Of a stretch of 64,000 nt of DNA, positions 8,612 through 16,936 are shown piece after piece; the stretch's first letter is position 1; each line of letters opens with the position of its first letter. A program made the position numbers and the translations under genes. The notes below the pieces were generated by a model. That model did no database searches. It saw nothing but the letters and a program-made list of their open reading frames with translations, and was not told where the DNA came from. The stretch comes from CAILZL01 sp963748005 (GTDB taxonomy: Bacteria > Pseudomonadota > Gammaproteobacteria > Steroidobacterales > Steroidobacteraceae): contig CAVVHH010000002.1 of the NCBI GenBank assembly GCA_963748005.1, positions 2,790,001-2,854,000 on the forward strand. The letters run 5' to 3'.

Positions 8612-9385
8612 ATGACCGTGACTCATCGCGCGCAGCCGGCGAACGCACCACACCAGCCGCTTACCAGCTACTACGATGGTGAGGCAGAACGCGCCGGGTT
8701 TGTCCTGCAGATGTTCGACAGCACGGCAGAAGATTACGATCGTATGGAGACGATACTCGGGCTGGGCACCGGGCCATGGTATCGCGGCCAGGCATTGCTG
8801 CGCGCTGGTCTGCGGACGGGTATGCGCATTGTGGATGTTGGCACCGGCACTGGCTTGGTGGCACGCGAAGCTGTGCGTATTACCGGTAATCCATCGCTGG
8901 TGGTCGGGGTCGATCCGAGTCTGGGCATGATGGCCAATGCCAAATTACCCGAAGGCATTAATCTCGTGGAAGGCCGGGCCGAGGCCATTCCATTTCCTGA
9001 CGCGAGCTTTGATTTTCTGAGCATGGGATATGCGTTGCGTCACATCAGTGATCTGTCCGTGGCCTTCCGCGAATTTCATCGGGTGATGAAGCCCGGCGCC
9101 AGGCTGTGTTTGCTGGAAATCACTCGTCCGGAATCCGCAGTGGGGCGTTTTTTTCTGAAGATATATATGAAGGGATTGGTGCCATTGCTGGCCTTTGTTG
9201 TAGGGCGTCATCGAAGTGGCACCAGCAGGTTGTGGCGCTATTACTGGGACACAATTGAAGCATGCGTACCCCCGGAACGTGTGTTGGCAACGCTGGAGGC
9301 CGCAGGGTTTGTCAGTGCGCGTCGACACATCGAGACCAAGGGACTGTCCATCCTGGCGGAGTATCAGGCCATCAAGCCAGAGTAG
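8612..9385 (+). CDS. UbiE/COQ5-like class I SAM-dependent methyltransferase
   Basis: Methyltransferase of 257 residues. Motif I is IVDVGTGTGLVAREA near residue 72, followed by VVGVDPSLGM and the post-motif ALRHISDLSVAFREFHRVMKPGARL, as in UbiE-type enzymes. The region before the ATG is open in frame but has no homology, and the ATG at 8612 is the first Met near the conserved domain. It is divergent from the pigment operon. O- or C-methylation of the aryl head group is plausible, since xanthomonadins and aryl polyenes are often methylated; a role in quinone synthesis cannot be excluded. Confidence 0.75.
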   Translation: MTVTHRAQPANAPHQPLTSYYDGEAERAGFVLQMFDSTAEDYDRMETILGLGTGPWYRGQALLRAGLRTGMRIVDVGTGTGLVAREAVRITGNPSLVVGVDPSLGMMANAKLPEGINLVEGRAEAIPFPDASFDFLSMGYALRHISDLSVAFREFHRVMKPGARLCLLEITRPESAVGRFFLKIYMKGLVPLLAFVVGRHRSGTSRLWRYYWDTIEACVPPERVLATLEAAGFVSARRHIETKGLSILAEYQAIKPE

Positions 9386-9472
9386 AGCTCGTCGCCACTT
9401 TCACTTTGCCATCTGCAGCGCCAATGTGGACGATTTTGTTGGCGCGGATCCAGCAGCGATGTGCGATTCAGA

Positions 9473-10465
9473 TTATTGCTGGCACTGTGCGGCATCGGCA
9501 GTGGGTGACGCAGGCAGCTGCTGCAGCGATTCGGCAATTTGTATTTCGAGATTGCTGCCGCGAGCGGCCTGCAGAGCCTGTTCCAATTCAAAACGTGCTG
9601 CAGTGAGACATCCGGAATCTTTCAGTGTTTCGGCAAGATTGTTGCGCGCGGCCACATTGCGCGGCTCAAGTGCCAGCGCCTGTCGATAGGCTGCGCGCGC
9701 ACCCTCAAGGTCATGATTCGCGTAAGCAAGGTTGGCGATACCCAGCCAGGGCCATGCCGAGGTCGGCCAACGCTGCTGTGCCGTACGATAGGCCAGACGC
9801 GCCGCATCCGGCCTGCCCACTGCTTCCATGCTGGCTGCAGCTGTCATGTAGGTATCGAGGTCTGCGCTCGCCGGCAACTCGTCCGCACGCAGTGCCAGCA
9901 TGCCCCATTGCCCCGCCCATGCCCATTTTCGATTGAATGCGCTGATACTCATGCGCTGATTCGCAGTGGTGCCGGAATGCAGAATCAATTGTTGTTCCGG
10001 ACCGTCGTACCCCACCACCACGGCGTAGTGCCAGATGGGCCAGGAACGGACACCGAGATTCAGCAGCACCAGTACCGGACGCGTTGCCACAACTTCAGAC
10101 AACAGCTGTGTCAGGTCAGGCTTGATGACATACGCCAGCCGTTCGTAGCTGCGTGTGGTCGCCAGTATTTCGGTTTGCAGGCTGCCTTTGCGTTCCGGCA
10201 GGTAGATCCTGCCAACCAACTCTTCGGGTGTGACCCTGATGCCTGCAGCATTCAGGGTGCTGGCCAATGCGGCGGGGCCGCACTGGTATTCATCCTGGGG
10301 GTGAAACGGAACCGGGTTCAGTACGAACTGTGCTGAGCCCGGTAGCTGGCCTGGTTCCGGCACGGGTGGGCCAAGGTTGATACAGCCGCCCAGTGCCAGA
10401 CCCCACACACTGACCAGCAGCTTGCACAGTACCGGGCCGTGTCGTCGTGCTGCGGTCAAAATCAT
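9473..10465 (-). CDS. PA2778-family lipoprotein: C39-like cysteine peptidase plus TPR repeats
   Basis: Predicted lipoprotein of 330 residues. The signal peptide ends in a lipobox-like GLALGGC near residue 28. The first half is a C39-like papain-fold domain with Cys in EYQCGPAALASTL (near 61) and His in WPIWHYAVVVGYDG (near 146). The second half has tetratricopeptide-like helices (about 205-310: SAWPWLGIANLAYANHDLEGA and ALEPRNVAARNNLAETLKD). It follows PA2779-family gene by 5 nt; the pair is conserved in Gammaproteobacteria and its function is unknown to me. Confidence 0.8.
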   Translation of the reverse strand: MILTAARRHGPVLCKLLVSVWGLALGGCINLGPPVPEPGQLPGSAQFVLNPVPFHPQDEYQCGPAALASTLNAAGIRVTPEELVGRIYLPERKGSLQTEILATTRSYERLAYVIKPDLTQLLSEVVATRPVLVLLNLGVRSWPIWHYAVVVGYDGPEQQLILHSGTTANQRMSISAFNRKWAWAGQWGMLALRADELPASADLDTYMTAAASMEAVGRPDAARLAYRTAQQRWPTSAWPWLGIANLAYANHDLEGARAAYRQALALEPRNVAARNNLAETLKDSGCLTAARFELEQALQAARGSNLEIQIAESLQQLPASPTADAAQCQQ

Positions 10466-10470
10466 CAGTG

Positions 10471-10851
10471 TTACGGAAATTTCTTGAAGATATCGATCAC
10501 ACCGACCGCTTCCAGAATCATCAGCACCACGAACACGATGCCCACGACCGCAAAAAAGTCACCACCTGCAGGAGCCGTGGAGATTTTCTGGGCCAGCTTA
10601 TTAACTTCACTGTCGGTCAACGCCGCAACGCGTGCCTGTACGTCCGCGGCTTTGACGCCCATGTCGCTCAACTGCTGCTGTACTTCAGCGCGGGCGAGGC
10701 TGGCATTGATGATGGCCAGATCCTGTGCGTGCTGGGCGGCACTAATTGCTTCAAGGGTGCCGATGACACGTGCCTGCGCAATCAGCGGCGAGCTCAGGTT
10801 CAGGACGCAGATGGCCATGAAGTAGGCCAGCATTTTTTTCAAAGCAGTCAT
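10471..10851 (-). CDS. PA2779-family small membrane protein
   Basis: Protein of 126 residues with an N-terminal signal or anchor (residues 8-26), a helical middle region containing RVIGTLEAISAAQ and a conserved MGVKAADVQARVAALTDSEV stretch, and a C-terminal membrane helix (about 98-115, FFAVVGIVFVVLMILEA). The pattern matches the PA2779 family, which is always found beside the PA2778 peptidase-like gene, here 5 nt downstream. It may be a partner or substrate of that protein; this is inference from gene pairing only. Confidence 0.78.
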   Translation of the reverse strand: MTALKKMLAYFMAICVLNLSSPLIAQARVIGTLEAISAAQHAQDLAIINASLARAEVQQQLSDMGVKAADVQARVAALTDSEVNKLAQKISTAPAGGDFFAVVGIVFVVLMILEAVGVIDIFKKFP

Positions 10852-10991
10852 CTAGAGTTTCCTCTTATTGGCAGTAAAAAATACGAGATCGATGCAATGG
10901 ATAATGGCGCGGACTGTAACCCTGAATACCGCTGCATAACAATGCTTTGCCTTGTCGTAGACACTTTTGTGGCTGAGTTTGTGATATTCGT

Positions 10992-11768
10992 TCAGAGGCT
11001 CAAGAAGTAACGTTCGGAGCCAGAAAACAACGTCTGGATCGGGGTTTTGTAAAGCAGGGTCAGTGCGTCAGCAACGAGAGTGTCGCAGCATGGACCATGT
11101 TGCCAGCGACTGTCGCCAAACAGCAGCAGCGCATTGTCTGCAAAGCGTAGCGCCAGATTGGCATCGTGCAGGCTCATGATGACTGCGCAGCCTGCATCGG
11201 CCTTGCTGCGCAACAGCTTCAATAGTTGCAGCTGATGCTGCGGATCCAGATGATTGGTGGGCTCATCGAGAATGAATATCTGCGGTTGCTGCGCCAGGGC
11301 GCAGGCGATCGCCAGCCGGCGGCGTTCGCCGCCTGACAGAGTGTCGATGCTGCGTGATTCGAAGTGCTGCAGATCTACTGCGGCCAGGGCTGCGCGGGCG
11401 ATGGCGTAATCCTCAGCGGTTTCCCATTGCCAGAAATCAATGTGCGGATGCCGGCCACTGAGAGCGCATTCCAGTACCGTCACTGGAAAGGGTTCTTCGC
11501 TGTCCTGTGCGACAAAACTTAGTTGCCGCGCGATCTCACGACGCGGTAGCGTGCGCAGTGTCCGGTTGTTCAGCAAGATTTCGCCGTGTGGCGCTGCACG
11601 CAGGCCAGCCAGCGTATGCAGAGTCAAGGATTTGCCGGTGCCATTACGTCCCAGCACCGCGGTGATCGTTCCCGGCTGCAGCTGCAGATTCAGTTGTGCG
11701 ACCAGCACGCATTCCTGCACGGCAATATCCAGTGCCGTGCAACTGATCAGGGGCTGAGATGAACTCAT
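10992..11768 (-). CDS. ABC transporter ATP-binding protein, BtuD/FecE type
   Basis: ATPase of 258 residues. Walker A is GRNGTGKS near residue 38, the Q-loop FVAQDSEE near 88, the signature LSGGERRRLAIA near 145, Walker B IFILDEPTNHLD near 165, and the H-loop MSLHDANLA near 200. The class is iron-siderophore, heme or cobalamin import. A FecCD/BtuC-type permease is encoded on the same strand 4.1 kb upstream (15905-16936), separated by a HExxH protein gene, pdxH, tyrA and a cyclase gene. No binding protein gene is in the window, so the substrate is unknown. Its start overlaps the upstream gene's stop (ATGA, 11765-11768). Confidence 0.85.
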   Translation of the reverse strand: MSSSQPLISCTALDIAVQECVLVAQLNLQLQPGTITAVLGRNGTGKSLTLHTLAGLRAAPHGEILLNNRTLRTLPRREIARQLSFVAQDSEEPFPVTVLECALSGRHPHIDFWQWETAEDYAIARAALAAVDLQHFESRSIDTLSGGERRRLAIACALAQQPQIFILDEPTNHLDPQHQLQLLKLLRSKADAGCAVIMSLHDANLALRFADNALLLFGDSRWQHGPCCDTLVADALTLLYKTPIQTLFSGSERYFLSL

Positions 11769-12538
11769 GGTGTGGCCACCCAGCCAATCTCACGTGCAGT
11801 CAACGGGCCAATGACGATTTGTCGCAGCGACTCTGCTTGTTCCGCGTGCGTGGCGTTCACCGGAATCCGCCCGGCCATCAGTTCGGCCTGGTCCTGCGGA
11901 TACAGCGGTTCACGTTCCGGATCGGCATAGCCGTCGGGTAACACCGGCTGGTTGGTGTCGAGGTCGTATTTGTCAGTGGCGCCCAGCGTATGCAGCAGTT
12001 CATGCGCGACGATGACCTGATTGGCGCGCGCCATGTTTTGTGTTGCGAACAGATGGACAATGCCGACCAGTCCTTTTTCCAGTCCGGTCGAATGTGGCAA
12101 CACCGAAGAAATTCGTGGGTCGTGATACAGCAGGAACAGGTGAATGGTCGGTGTGGGGCCTGCCGGTTCTGGTACGCGCCAGGTAAACCAGCGCAATTTC
12201 AGACTCCACCACATGATGCTGAATCGGCCGCCTGCTTCTGGCGGCAAGGGTGGAGATTGCGACGAGGGCGGCGTCAAGGTGAAGCGCAGTGGACGCTCCA
12301 CTGGCAAGCCGTAGTGTTTTGCTTCGTTGGCAAAAAACTCCTCCAGCTCGCGCAGGTCGCTGCCCTGCAGTTGCCGGATGAAGTGTTCGGCGGCGTCACT
12401 GCCGTCGGCATTGACCGGAAACAAGGCAACCAGCAACGGTCCATCCCAGTCGCGGCTGTAGACACGATCCAGCCAGGTGTTCAAGGCGACGAACACCAGC
12501 ACGATGAGCAGAATGCCAATACGGATTTTGCGGAACAT
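11765..12538 (-). CDS. Membrane-anchored putative zinc metalloprotease, uncharacterised
   Basis: Protein of 257 residues with one N-terminal membrane segment (about 5-22) and a periplasmic-type domain. The segment VIVAHELLHTLGATDKYD near residue 175 contains an HExxH zinc site, with the following Gly-Ala-x-D-K-Y-D resembling metzincin-like or archaemetzincin-like surroundings. A DWDGPL motif lies just after the membrane segment. I recognise it only as a conserved hypothetical. It is coupled to the ABC ATPase by an ATGA overlap and lies 12 nt downstream of pdxH, which suggests one transcription unit. Confidence 0.65.
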   Translation of the reverse strand: MFRKIRIGILLIVLVFVALNTWLDRVYSRDWDGPLLVALFPVNADGSDAAEHFIRQLQGSDLRELEEFFANEAKHYGLPVERPLRFTLTPPSSQSPPLPPEAGGRFSIMWWSLKLRWFTWRVPEPAGPTPTIHLFLLYHDPRISSVLPHSTGLEKGLVGIVHLFATQNMARANQVIVAHELLHTLGATDKYDLDTNQPVLPDGYADPEREPLYPQDQAELMAGRIPVNATHAEQAESLRQIVIGPLTAREIGWVATP

Positions 12539-12550
12539 CAGGGAGTCAAC

Positions 12551-13216
12551 TCACGGATTCAGACGGGTGCTCTGCCAGTTACCGGTGTTGAAACTGAACT
12601 CGTCGCGTGGCGTCAACTCGCGTGACCAGCGCGCGCGGTCGTGTACTCGGCCGTGCGCCGAGACCCAGAGCTCGATGTGTTCGATCCACAGACGGAAACC
12701 ACCCCAGTGCGGCGGGCGCGGTATGCTGAAGTGTCCGGTCATGGTCTTGACGGCGAATTTGGCGCTGACCTTGGCAATCTGTGCGACCAGGTGCGCGCGC
12801 GAGCTCAACGGTTGGCTCTGCTCACTGGCCCAGGCGCCCAGCTGACTGACCAATGGGCGCGTGCGGAAGTACGCATCGCTTTCCGTGGCAGGCGAACGCA
12901 GGATGGGGCCTTCAATGCGCACCTGACGTTCCAGCGAATCCCAGTGAAATACCGCAGCAGCATAAGGGTGGGCGTGCAACGCCTGGCCCTTGCGCGACTG
13001 GTAGTTGGTAAAGAACACCACATACCCTTCGCTATCGATCAGGTGTTTGCACAACACCATGCGGGCGCTGGGCCGGCCGTTGGCATCGACGGTGGCCAGC
13101 GCCATGGCATCCGGGTTGTTCTGGATCTGGTGGTCCCTGGCGTGGTTGAACCAGCCGGCAAACATCGGCAGGGGATTATCAGGCAGGGGTTCGGGCAGAA
13201 ATTCGTTGTCGCTCAT
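12551..13216 (-). CDS. pdxH: Pyridoxamine 5'-phosphate oxidase
   Basis: FMN enzyme of 221 residues that oxidises pyridoxamine and pyridoxine 5'-phosphate to pyridoxal 5'-phosphate. Family features seen are AMALATVDANGRPSARMVL near residue 40, FFTNYQSRKGQAL near residue 72, and the C-terminal RPPHWGGFRLW... ELW substrate and FMN region followed by DRARWSREL. The ATG at 13216 gives the usual family length; upstream codons are open but run into a palindromic element. The ribosome site is weak. The left arm of that element begins only 12 nt upstream of the start, so it replaces or contains the native leader. Confidence 0.93.
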   Translation of the reverse strand: MSDNEFLPEPLPDNPLPMFAGWFNHARDHQIQNNPDAMALATVDANGRPSARMVLCKHLIDSEGYVVFFTNYQSRKGQALHAHPYAAAVFHWDSLERQVRIEGPILRSPATESDAYFRTRPLVSQLGAWASEQSQPLSSRAHLVAQIAKVSAKFAVKTMTGHFSIPRPPHWGGFRLWIEHIELWVSAHGRVHDRARWSRELTPRDEFSFNTGNWQSTRLNP

Positions 13217-13227
13217 CAGGATGTGCC

Positions 13228-13531
13228 AGGGGCCGTTAACAATTAGAGTATCGCTGTGACGGAGGTCAGAAAGGCTCAGGAAGCGACGCACCGAGCACAG
13301 TGTACTTAACGTACTCAAGCGGTGTCCCGCGGGATTTCCTTCGGTCACAACAAAGTCCTGAGCCTTTCTGACCCCGTCCCTTCGGGTTGGGCCCCAGAAA
13401 GCGCCATGCGCCCATGTTTCATTTACTTGGGCTCGTCGTTCATTTGGAACGACCAAACTTCACTCCTCGCGCCTAGCCTGGCGCTTTCTGGGACTCCAAC
13501 GCAGCGATGCTCTAATTGTTAACAGGCCCCT
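13228..13531. repeat. Composite palindromic element with 29-30-bp terminal inverted repeats
   Basis: The whole pdxH-tyrA intergenic region (13217-13599) is filled by a nested inverted-repeat structure. Outer arms: 13228-13256 on the left and 13502-13531 on the right, matching as AGGGGCC(T)GTTAACAATTAG and beyond with one insertion and one mismatch. Inside are two long hairpins: 13266-13373 (TCAGAAAGGCTCAGGA pairing with TCCTGAGCCTTTCTGA) and about 13393-13493 (CCAGAAAGCGCC pairing with GGCGCTTTCTGG). The second encloses GTCGTTC/GAACGAC at its tip. It resembles a non-autonomous miniature element or REP cluster. There is no open reading frame. Confidence 0.75.
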
Positions 13532-13599
13532 AGGTGATCGCTTGCGGGTAATCTTGGTGGCCGGTAAAAAGACAAACCTTTCAACACAGGCCCTGTGTC

Positions 13600-14697
13600 A
13601 TGACGCTGGACGAACTGCGACTCAAATTGAACGATCTGGACGCACAGTTGCTGGGCATTATCGCCGAGCGTCAGGCGCTGGGGATACAAATTGCGCGTGC
13701 CAAGCGCGAAGCCGGCTTGCCCACCCGCGATTTCCGCCGGGAGCGCGAGGTGCTGATGCGCGCGCGCGAGAATGCCGCCCGCCGTGGCATTTCCGGCGAT
13801 CTGGGTGAAGCGGTCATGCGCCTGCTGATTCTTGGTTCCCTCACCACTCAGGAGCGCGAACAGGTGGCGGCCAGGGGGCAGGGCTCGGGCCGCACGGCGC
13901 TGGTGATTGGCGGTAGCGGCAAGATGGGTCGCTGGTTTTCAAATTTCCTCACCGCTCAGGGTTACAGCGTCACGGTGGCCGATCCGTCCGGTCCGGTTGC
14001 GGGCTTTGCCTATCTGCAGGACTGGCAGGGCGATGCGCTGCAACAGGATCTGATTGTGGTGGCGACACCGATCAAGATTGCCAACGATGTGCTGCTGGCA
14101 CTGGCAGCGCGCAAGCCGCGCGGCGTGGTGTTTGATCTGGGCTCACTCAAAACGCCGCTGCGCGCGGGTCTGGCCGCGTTGCGCGACGCGGGCGTGAAGG
14201 TGACCTCGGTGCATCCCATGTTCGGCCCCGATACCGATCTGCTGTCCGGCCGGCATGTGATTTTCATTGATCTTGGCAATGCGGAATCTCTCACTGTCGC
14301 GCAGGAGTTGTTTGCCTCTACCATGGCTGAGCGCGCGGTGATGTCGCTGGATGAACACGATCGCCTGATTGCCTATGTGCTGGGACTGTCACATGCGGTG
14401 AACATCAGTTTCTTCACCGCGCTGGCCAACAGTGGTGAGGCGGCGCAGCGACTGGCGCAGCTGTCCAGCACCACTTATGACGCGCAGATCGACATTGCCA
14501 CCAATGTCTCGCGGGAAAGCCCTGAACTTTATTTCGAGATCCAGCATCTGAACGACTATGGTCAGGAATCGCTCAAGGCGCTGCACACGGCGGTCGGACA
14601 GTTGTGTGCTGCGGTTCAGGAAAATGATGCCGAACAGTTCAAAACACTCATGCTGAAAGGACGCGAATATCTGGCGGGCCGCGTCCGGAGCGGCTGA
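13600..14697 (+). CDS. tyrA: Bifunctional chorismate mutase / prephenate dehydrogenase
   Basis: Tyrosine pathway enzyme of 365 residues. The N-terminal chorismate mutase domain (about 1-90) has LNDLDAQLLGIIAERQALG and the basic catalytic residues of the AroQ fold (RAKREAGLPTRDFRREREVL). The dehydrogenase domain follows, with nucleotide-binding GGSGKMGRWF near residue 102 and the SVHPMFGPD motif near residue 206. Length and domain order match gamma-proteobacterial TyrA. The stop and the next ATG share a base (TGATGG), so the cyclase gene is co-translated. Confidence 0.95.
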   Translation: MTLDELRLKLNDLDAQLLGIIAERQALGIQIARAKREAGLPTRDFRREREVLMRARENAARRGISGDLGEAVMRLLILGSLTTQEREQVAARGQGSGRTALVIGGSGKMGRWFSNFLTAQGYSVTVADPSGPVAGFAYLQDWQGDALQQDLIVVATPIKIANDVLLALAARKPRGVVFDLGSLKTPLRAGLAALRDAGVKVTSVHPMFGPDTDLLSGRHVIFIDLGNAESLTVAQELFASTMAERAVMSLDEHDRLIAYVLGLSHAVNISFFTALANSGEAAQRLAQLSSTTYDAQIDIATNVSRESPELYFEIQHLNDYGQESLKALHTAVGQLCAAVQENDAEQFKTLMLKGREYLAGRVRSG

Positions 14698-15800
14698 TGG
14701 CGGCTCGGGATCTCGAAGCGGAGGTCCTGCGGCTGCGCCGGCGCATTGCGGCGCTGATGGATGAGGCTGTTACCAACGAACGTCTGCTCAAGAAAACCCA
14801 GCAGCGCGAACTGGAATTGCTGAAGGCTGGTGAGTTGCCACAATTGTTTGAAGTGATCTGTGGACGTCTTGCCGTTTCCTACGGCCTGGAGCTCGTCACA
14901 CTGGTTCTGTGGGACCCAAATCATGAGGTGCGACATCTGCTGCTGGGTGCACAGATCAGACTGGAGCAATTTCCCCGCGTTATTTTTGTTGATGACATGG
15001 GGCAGCTCGTGCAGCCGTTTCAGAAAGATCGGCAGCCGATGCTCGGACGGTACCGCGCCGAGCACCATCGCGCGCTGCTCAAGGTGTCGGCGACCACCAC
15101 CGTCAGGAGCGTGGCGTTGATTCCCCTGTGGCAGCAGGATGAGTTGCGCGGGTGCATCTGTTTTGGCAGTCAGGACGAACAGCGTTTCCATCAGCATCTG
15201 GGCACGGATTTCCTGTCGCATCTGGGTGTGATTGCAGCGTTCGCCATCGACAATGCCATCAACCGCGCCCGGCTGGTGCGCAGCGGTCTGACGGATTTTC
15301 TCACCGGCTGGCATAACCGTCGCTATCTGCACGAGCGCTTGAAGGAAGAGCTGTCGCGTGCGCAGCGTGCGCATGCCGGCGTGGCCTGCGTGCTGCTTGA
15401 TCTGGATCACTTCAAGACCATCAACGACACGCATGGCCATCTGGTGGGCGACATGGCCCTGCGCGCCGCGGCTGATCGCATCAATCAGCAGATACGAGGC
15501 AGCGATGCAGCCGCGCGTTTTGGTGGCGACGAGTTTGTAGTGCTCGCCCCGGCCGTTTCGCAGGAGCAGGCCACAACATTGGCGGAACGCATGCGCCAGG
15601 CAGTTTGCGAAACACCCTTGCAGCTCCCCGATGGTGTGCAGCACCGGCTCACGGTTTCCGTGGGCGTGGCCATCATGCAGATGAGCGACAGCAAGGCAGA
15701 CATCAAGTCCGCAGCCGAGCAGCTACTGGCCGAAGCCGATGCGGCGCTGTACCGCGCCAAGCAGAAAGGCCGCAACCGCGTTGAAGTGACGGTGTGCTGA
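14697..15800 (+). CDS. Diguanylate cyclase with N-terminal DUF484/GAF-like domain
   Basis: Cytoplasmic protein of 367 residues. An N-terminal coiled coil (about 1-45) leads to a DUF484-type GAF-like sensor domain (about 45-190), then a GGDEF domain (about 200-365). The active motif is intact, RFGGDEFVVLAP near residue 275, preceded by LTDFLTGWHNRRYL and DLDHFKTINDTHGH. It should make cyclic di-GMP from two GTP. No RxxD inhibitory site is obvious just before the active site. Its one-base overlap with tyrA links it to tyrosine synthesis by transcription only. It could feed signals to FleQ and the PilZ-like protein encoded 40 kb away. Confidence 0.88.
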   Translation: MAARDLEAEVLRLRRRIAALMDEAVTNERLLKKTQQRELELLKAGELPQLFEVICGRLAVSYGLELVTLVLWDPNHEVRHLLLGAQIRLEQFPRVIFVDDMGQLVQPFQKDRQPMLGRYRAEHHRALLKVSATTTVRSVALIPLWQQDELRGCICFGSQDEQRFHQHLGTDFLSHLGVIAAFAIDNAINRARLVRSGLTDFLTGWHNRRYLHERLKEELSRAQRAHAGVACVLLDLDHFKTINDTHGHLVGDMALRAAADRINQQIRGSDAAARFGGDEFVVLAPAVSQEQATTLAERMRQAVCETPLQLPDGVQHRLTVSVGVAIMQMSDSKADIKSAAEQLLAEADAALYRAKQKGRNRVEVTVC

Positions 15801-15904
15801 GATGGACTCCCTCTGGGAGAGGGTGCTTCTCGATGAGGATGCCCTGAACAGCCTTGAGGCATGTTGCAGGAATGTTCACGGTCGAGGTTACTCCCCACCA
15901 GACA

Positions 15905-16936
15905 TCACTGCGCCTTTCTTCTCAACATCAACAACAGGAACACCGGCACACCGATCAGGGCCGTCAGCGCACCTACCGGCAATTGCCGTGGTGCGAACAG
16001 GGTGCGTGCGGCGGTATCCGCCAAGGTCAGCAAACAACCACCGAGCAACACTGCTGCTGGAATTACGCGCCGATGGTCGGCGCCGACCAGCAGGCGCGCC
16101 ACATGCGGTGTAATCAGGCCAACAAAACCAATGCTGCCGGCGGTAGTGACGGCCGCTGCAGTCAGCACGGCGCTGGCCGCAAACAAACCAATGCGCGTCT
16201 GTTTGATGTTGAGTCCGAGCGTACGCGCCTGCAGTTCGCCGCGCGCCAGCACATTGAGATGGCGCGCCAGCAGGCAACTCAGTCCCACGGCTGGCAACAG
16301 CAGCCACCATAGCGCCGTCACGTGCGAAATATTGGCAATGTCCCCCATCAACCAGAACAACATGCCGCGCAGCCGCGCCTCCTCACCCAGCGCCAGCAGC
16401 AAACTCACCAGGGCGCTGGCCCCGGCGGCTACCACCACGCCGGTGAGCAGCAATCGCACCGGTGACCAGGTACCTTCCGCATGCGCCAGGGCAAATACCA
16501 GCAGGATGGCGGCGAACGCACCCAGCGCAGCCGCGCCCTGCACGGCGAAGCCGGTGAATCCCAGCAACATGGCACCCAGTGCTGCGACGGCCGCACCGCC
16601 CGAGGTGCCCATGATGAACGGGTCGGCCAGCGGGTTGCGCAGTAACACCTGCATGTAGATACCGGACAGGGTCAACAGGCCGCCGAGGGCGAAACTTGTC
16701 AGGGCGCGCGGCAACCGCAAATTAAGCAGCACGGCCTCTGCCAGCGGTGTGGGAATGTCACCAGCTACGGCCCACAGGTCGCGAGCCGACAGCGACACGC
16801 TACCCGCGTACAGCGCAAGGCCGAGCGACAGCAGGCTGCACAGGATCAAGCCCAGCAAGACGGGTGCGAAGGGAGTGGCTGACTTCAAGAGGTAACCGGG
16901 TAAGTATTCGAATCCGGTCACCTTAGCGCACACCAA
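15905..16936 (-). CDS. FecCD/BtuC-family ABC transporter permease
   Basis: Permease of up to 343 residues with about nine or ten membrane helices. Family hallmarks are LNLRLPRALTSFALGGLLTLSG (near 75-95), NPLADPFIMGTSGGAAVAALGA (near 105-125) and GSIGFVGLITPHVARLLVGADHR (near 265-290). Iron-chelate, heme or vitamin B12 import is the family role. The start is uncertain; several GTG and TTG codons near 16936-16880 are possible and I see no clear ribosome site. A matching ATPase gene is 4.1 kb downstream. I found no cobalamin riboswitch before the gene. Confidence 0.82.
   Translation of the reverse strand: MVCAKVTGFEYLPGYLLKSATPFAPVLLGLILCSLLSLGLALYAGSVSLSARDLWAVAGDIPTPLAEAVLLNLRLPRALTSFALGGLLTLSGIYMQVLLRNPLADPFIMGTSGGAAVAALGAMLLGFTGFAVQGAAALGAFAAILLVFALAHAEGTWSPVRLLLTGVVVAAGASALVSLLLALGEEARLRGMLFWLMGDIANISHVTALWWLLLPAVGLSCLLARHLNVLARGELQARTLGLNIKQTRIGLFAASAVLTAAAVTTAGSIGFVGLITPHVARLLVGADHRRVIPAAVLLGGCLLTLADTAARTLFAPRQLPVGALTALIGVPVFLLLMLRRKAQ

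Noticed and set aside
13228..13531. Integron attC site
   Set aside because: The arms contain GTTAAC but not the GTTRRRY/RYYYAAC core pair in the right order, and there is no integrase or cassette.
14616..15644. A 342-codon minus-strand frame over tyrA and the cyclase gene
   Set aside because: It is a shadow of the GGDEF gene; no homology or ribosome site.
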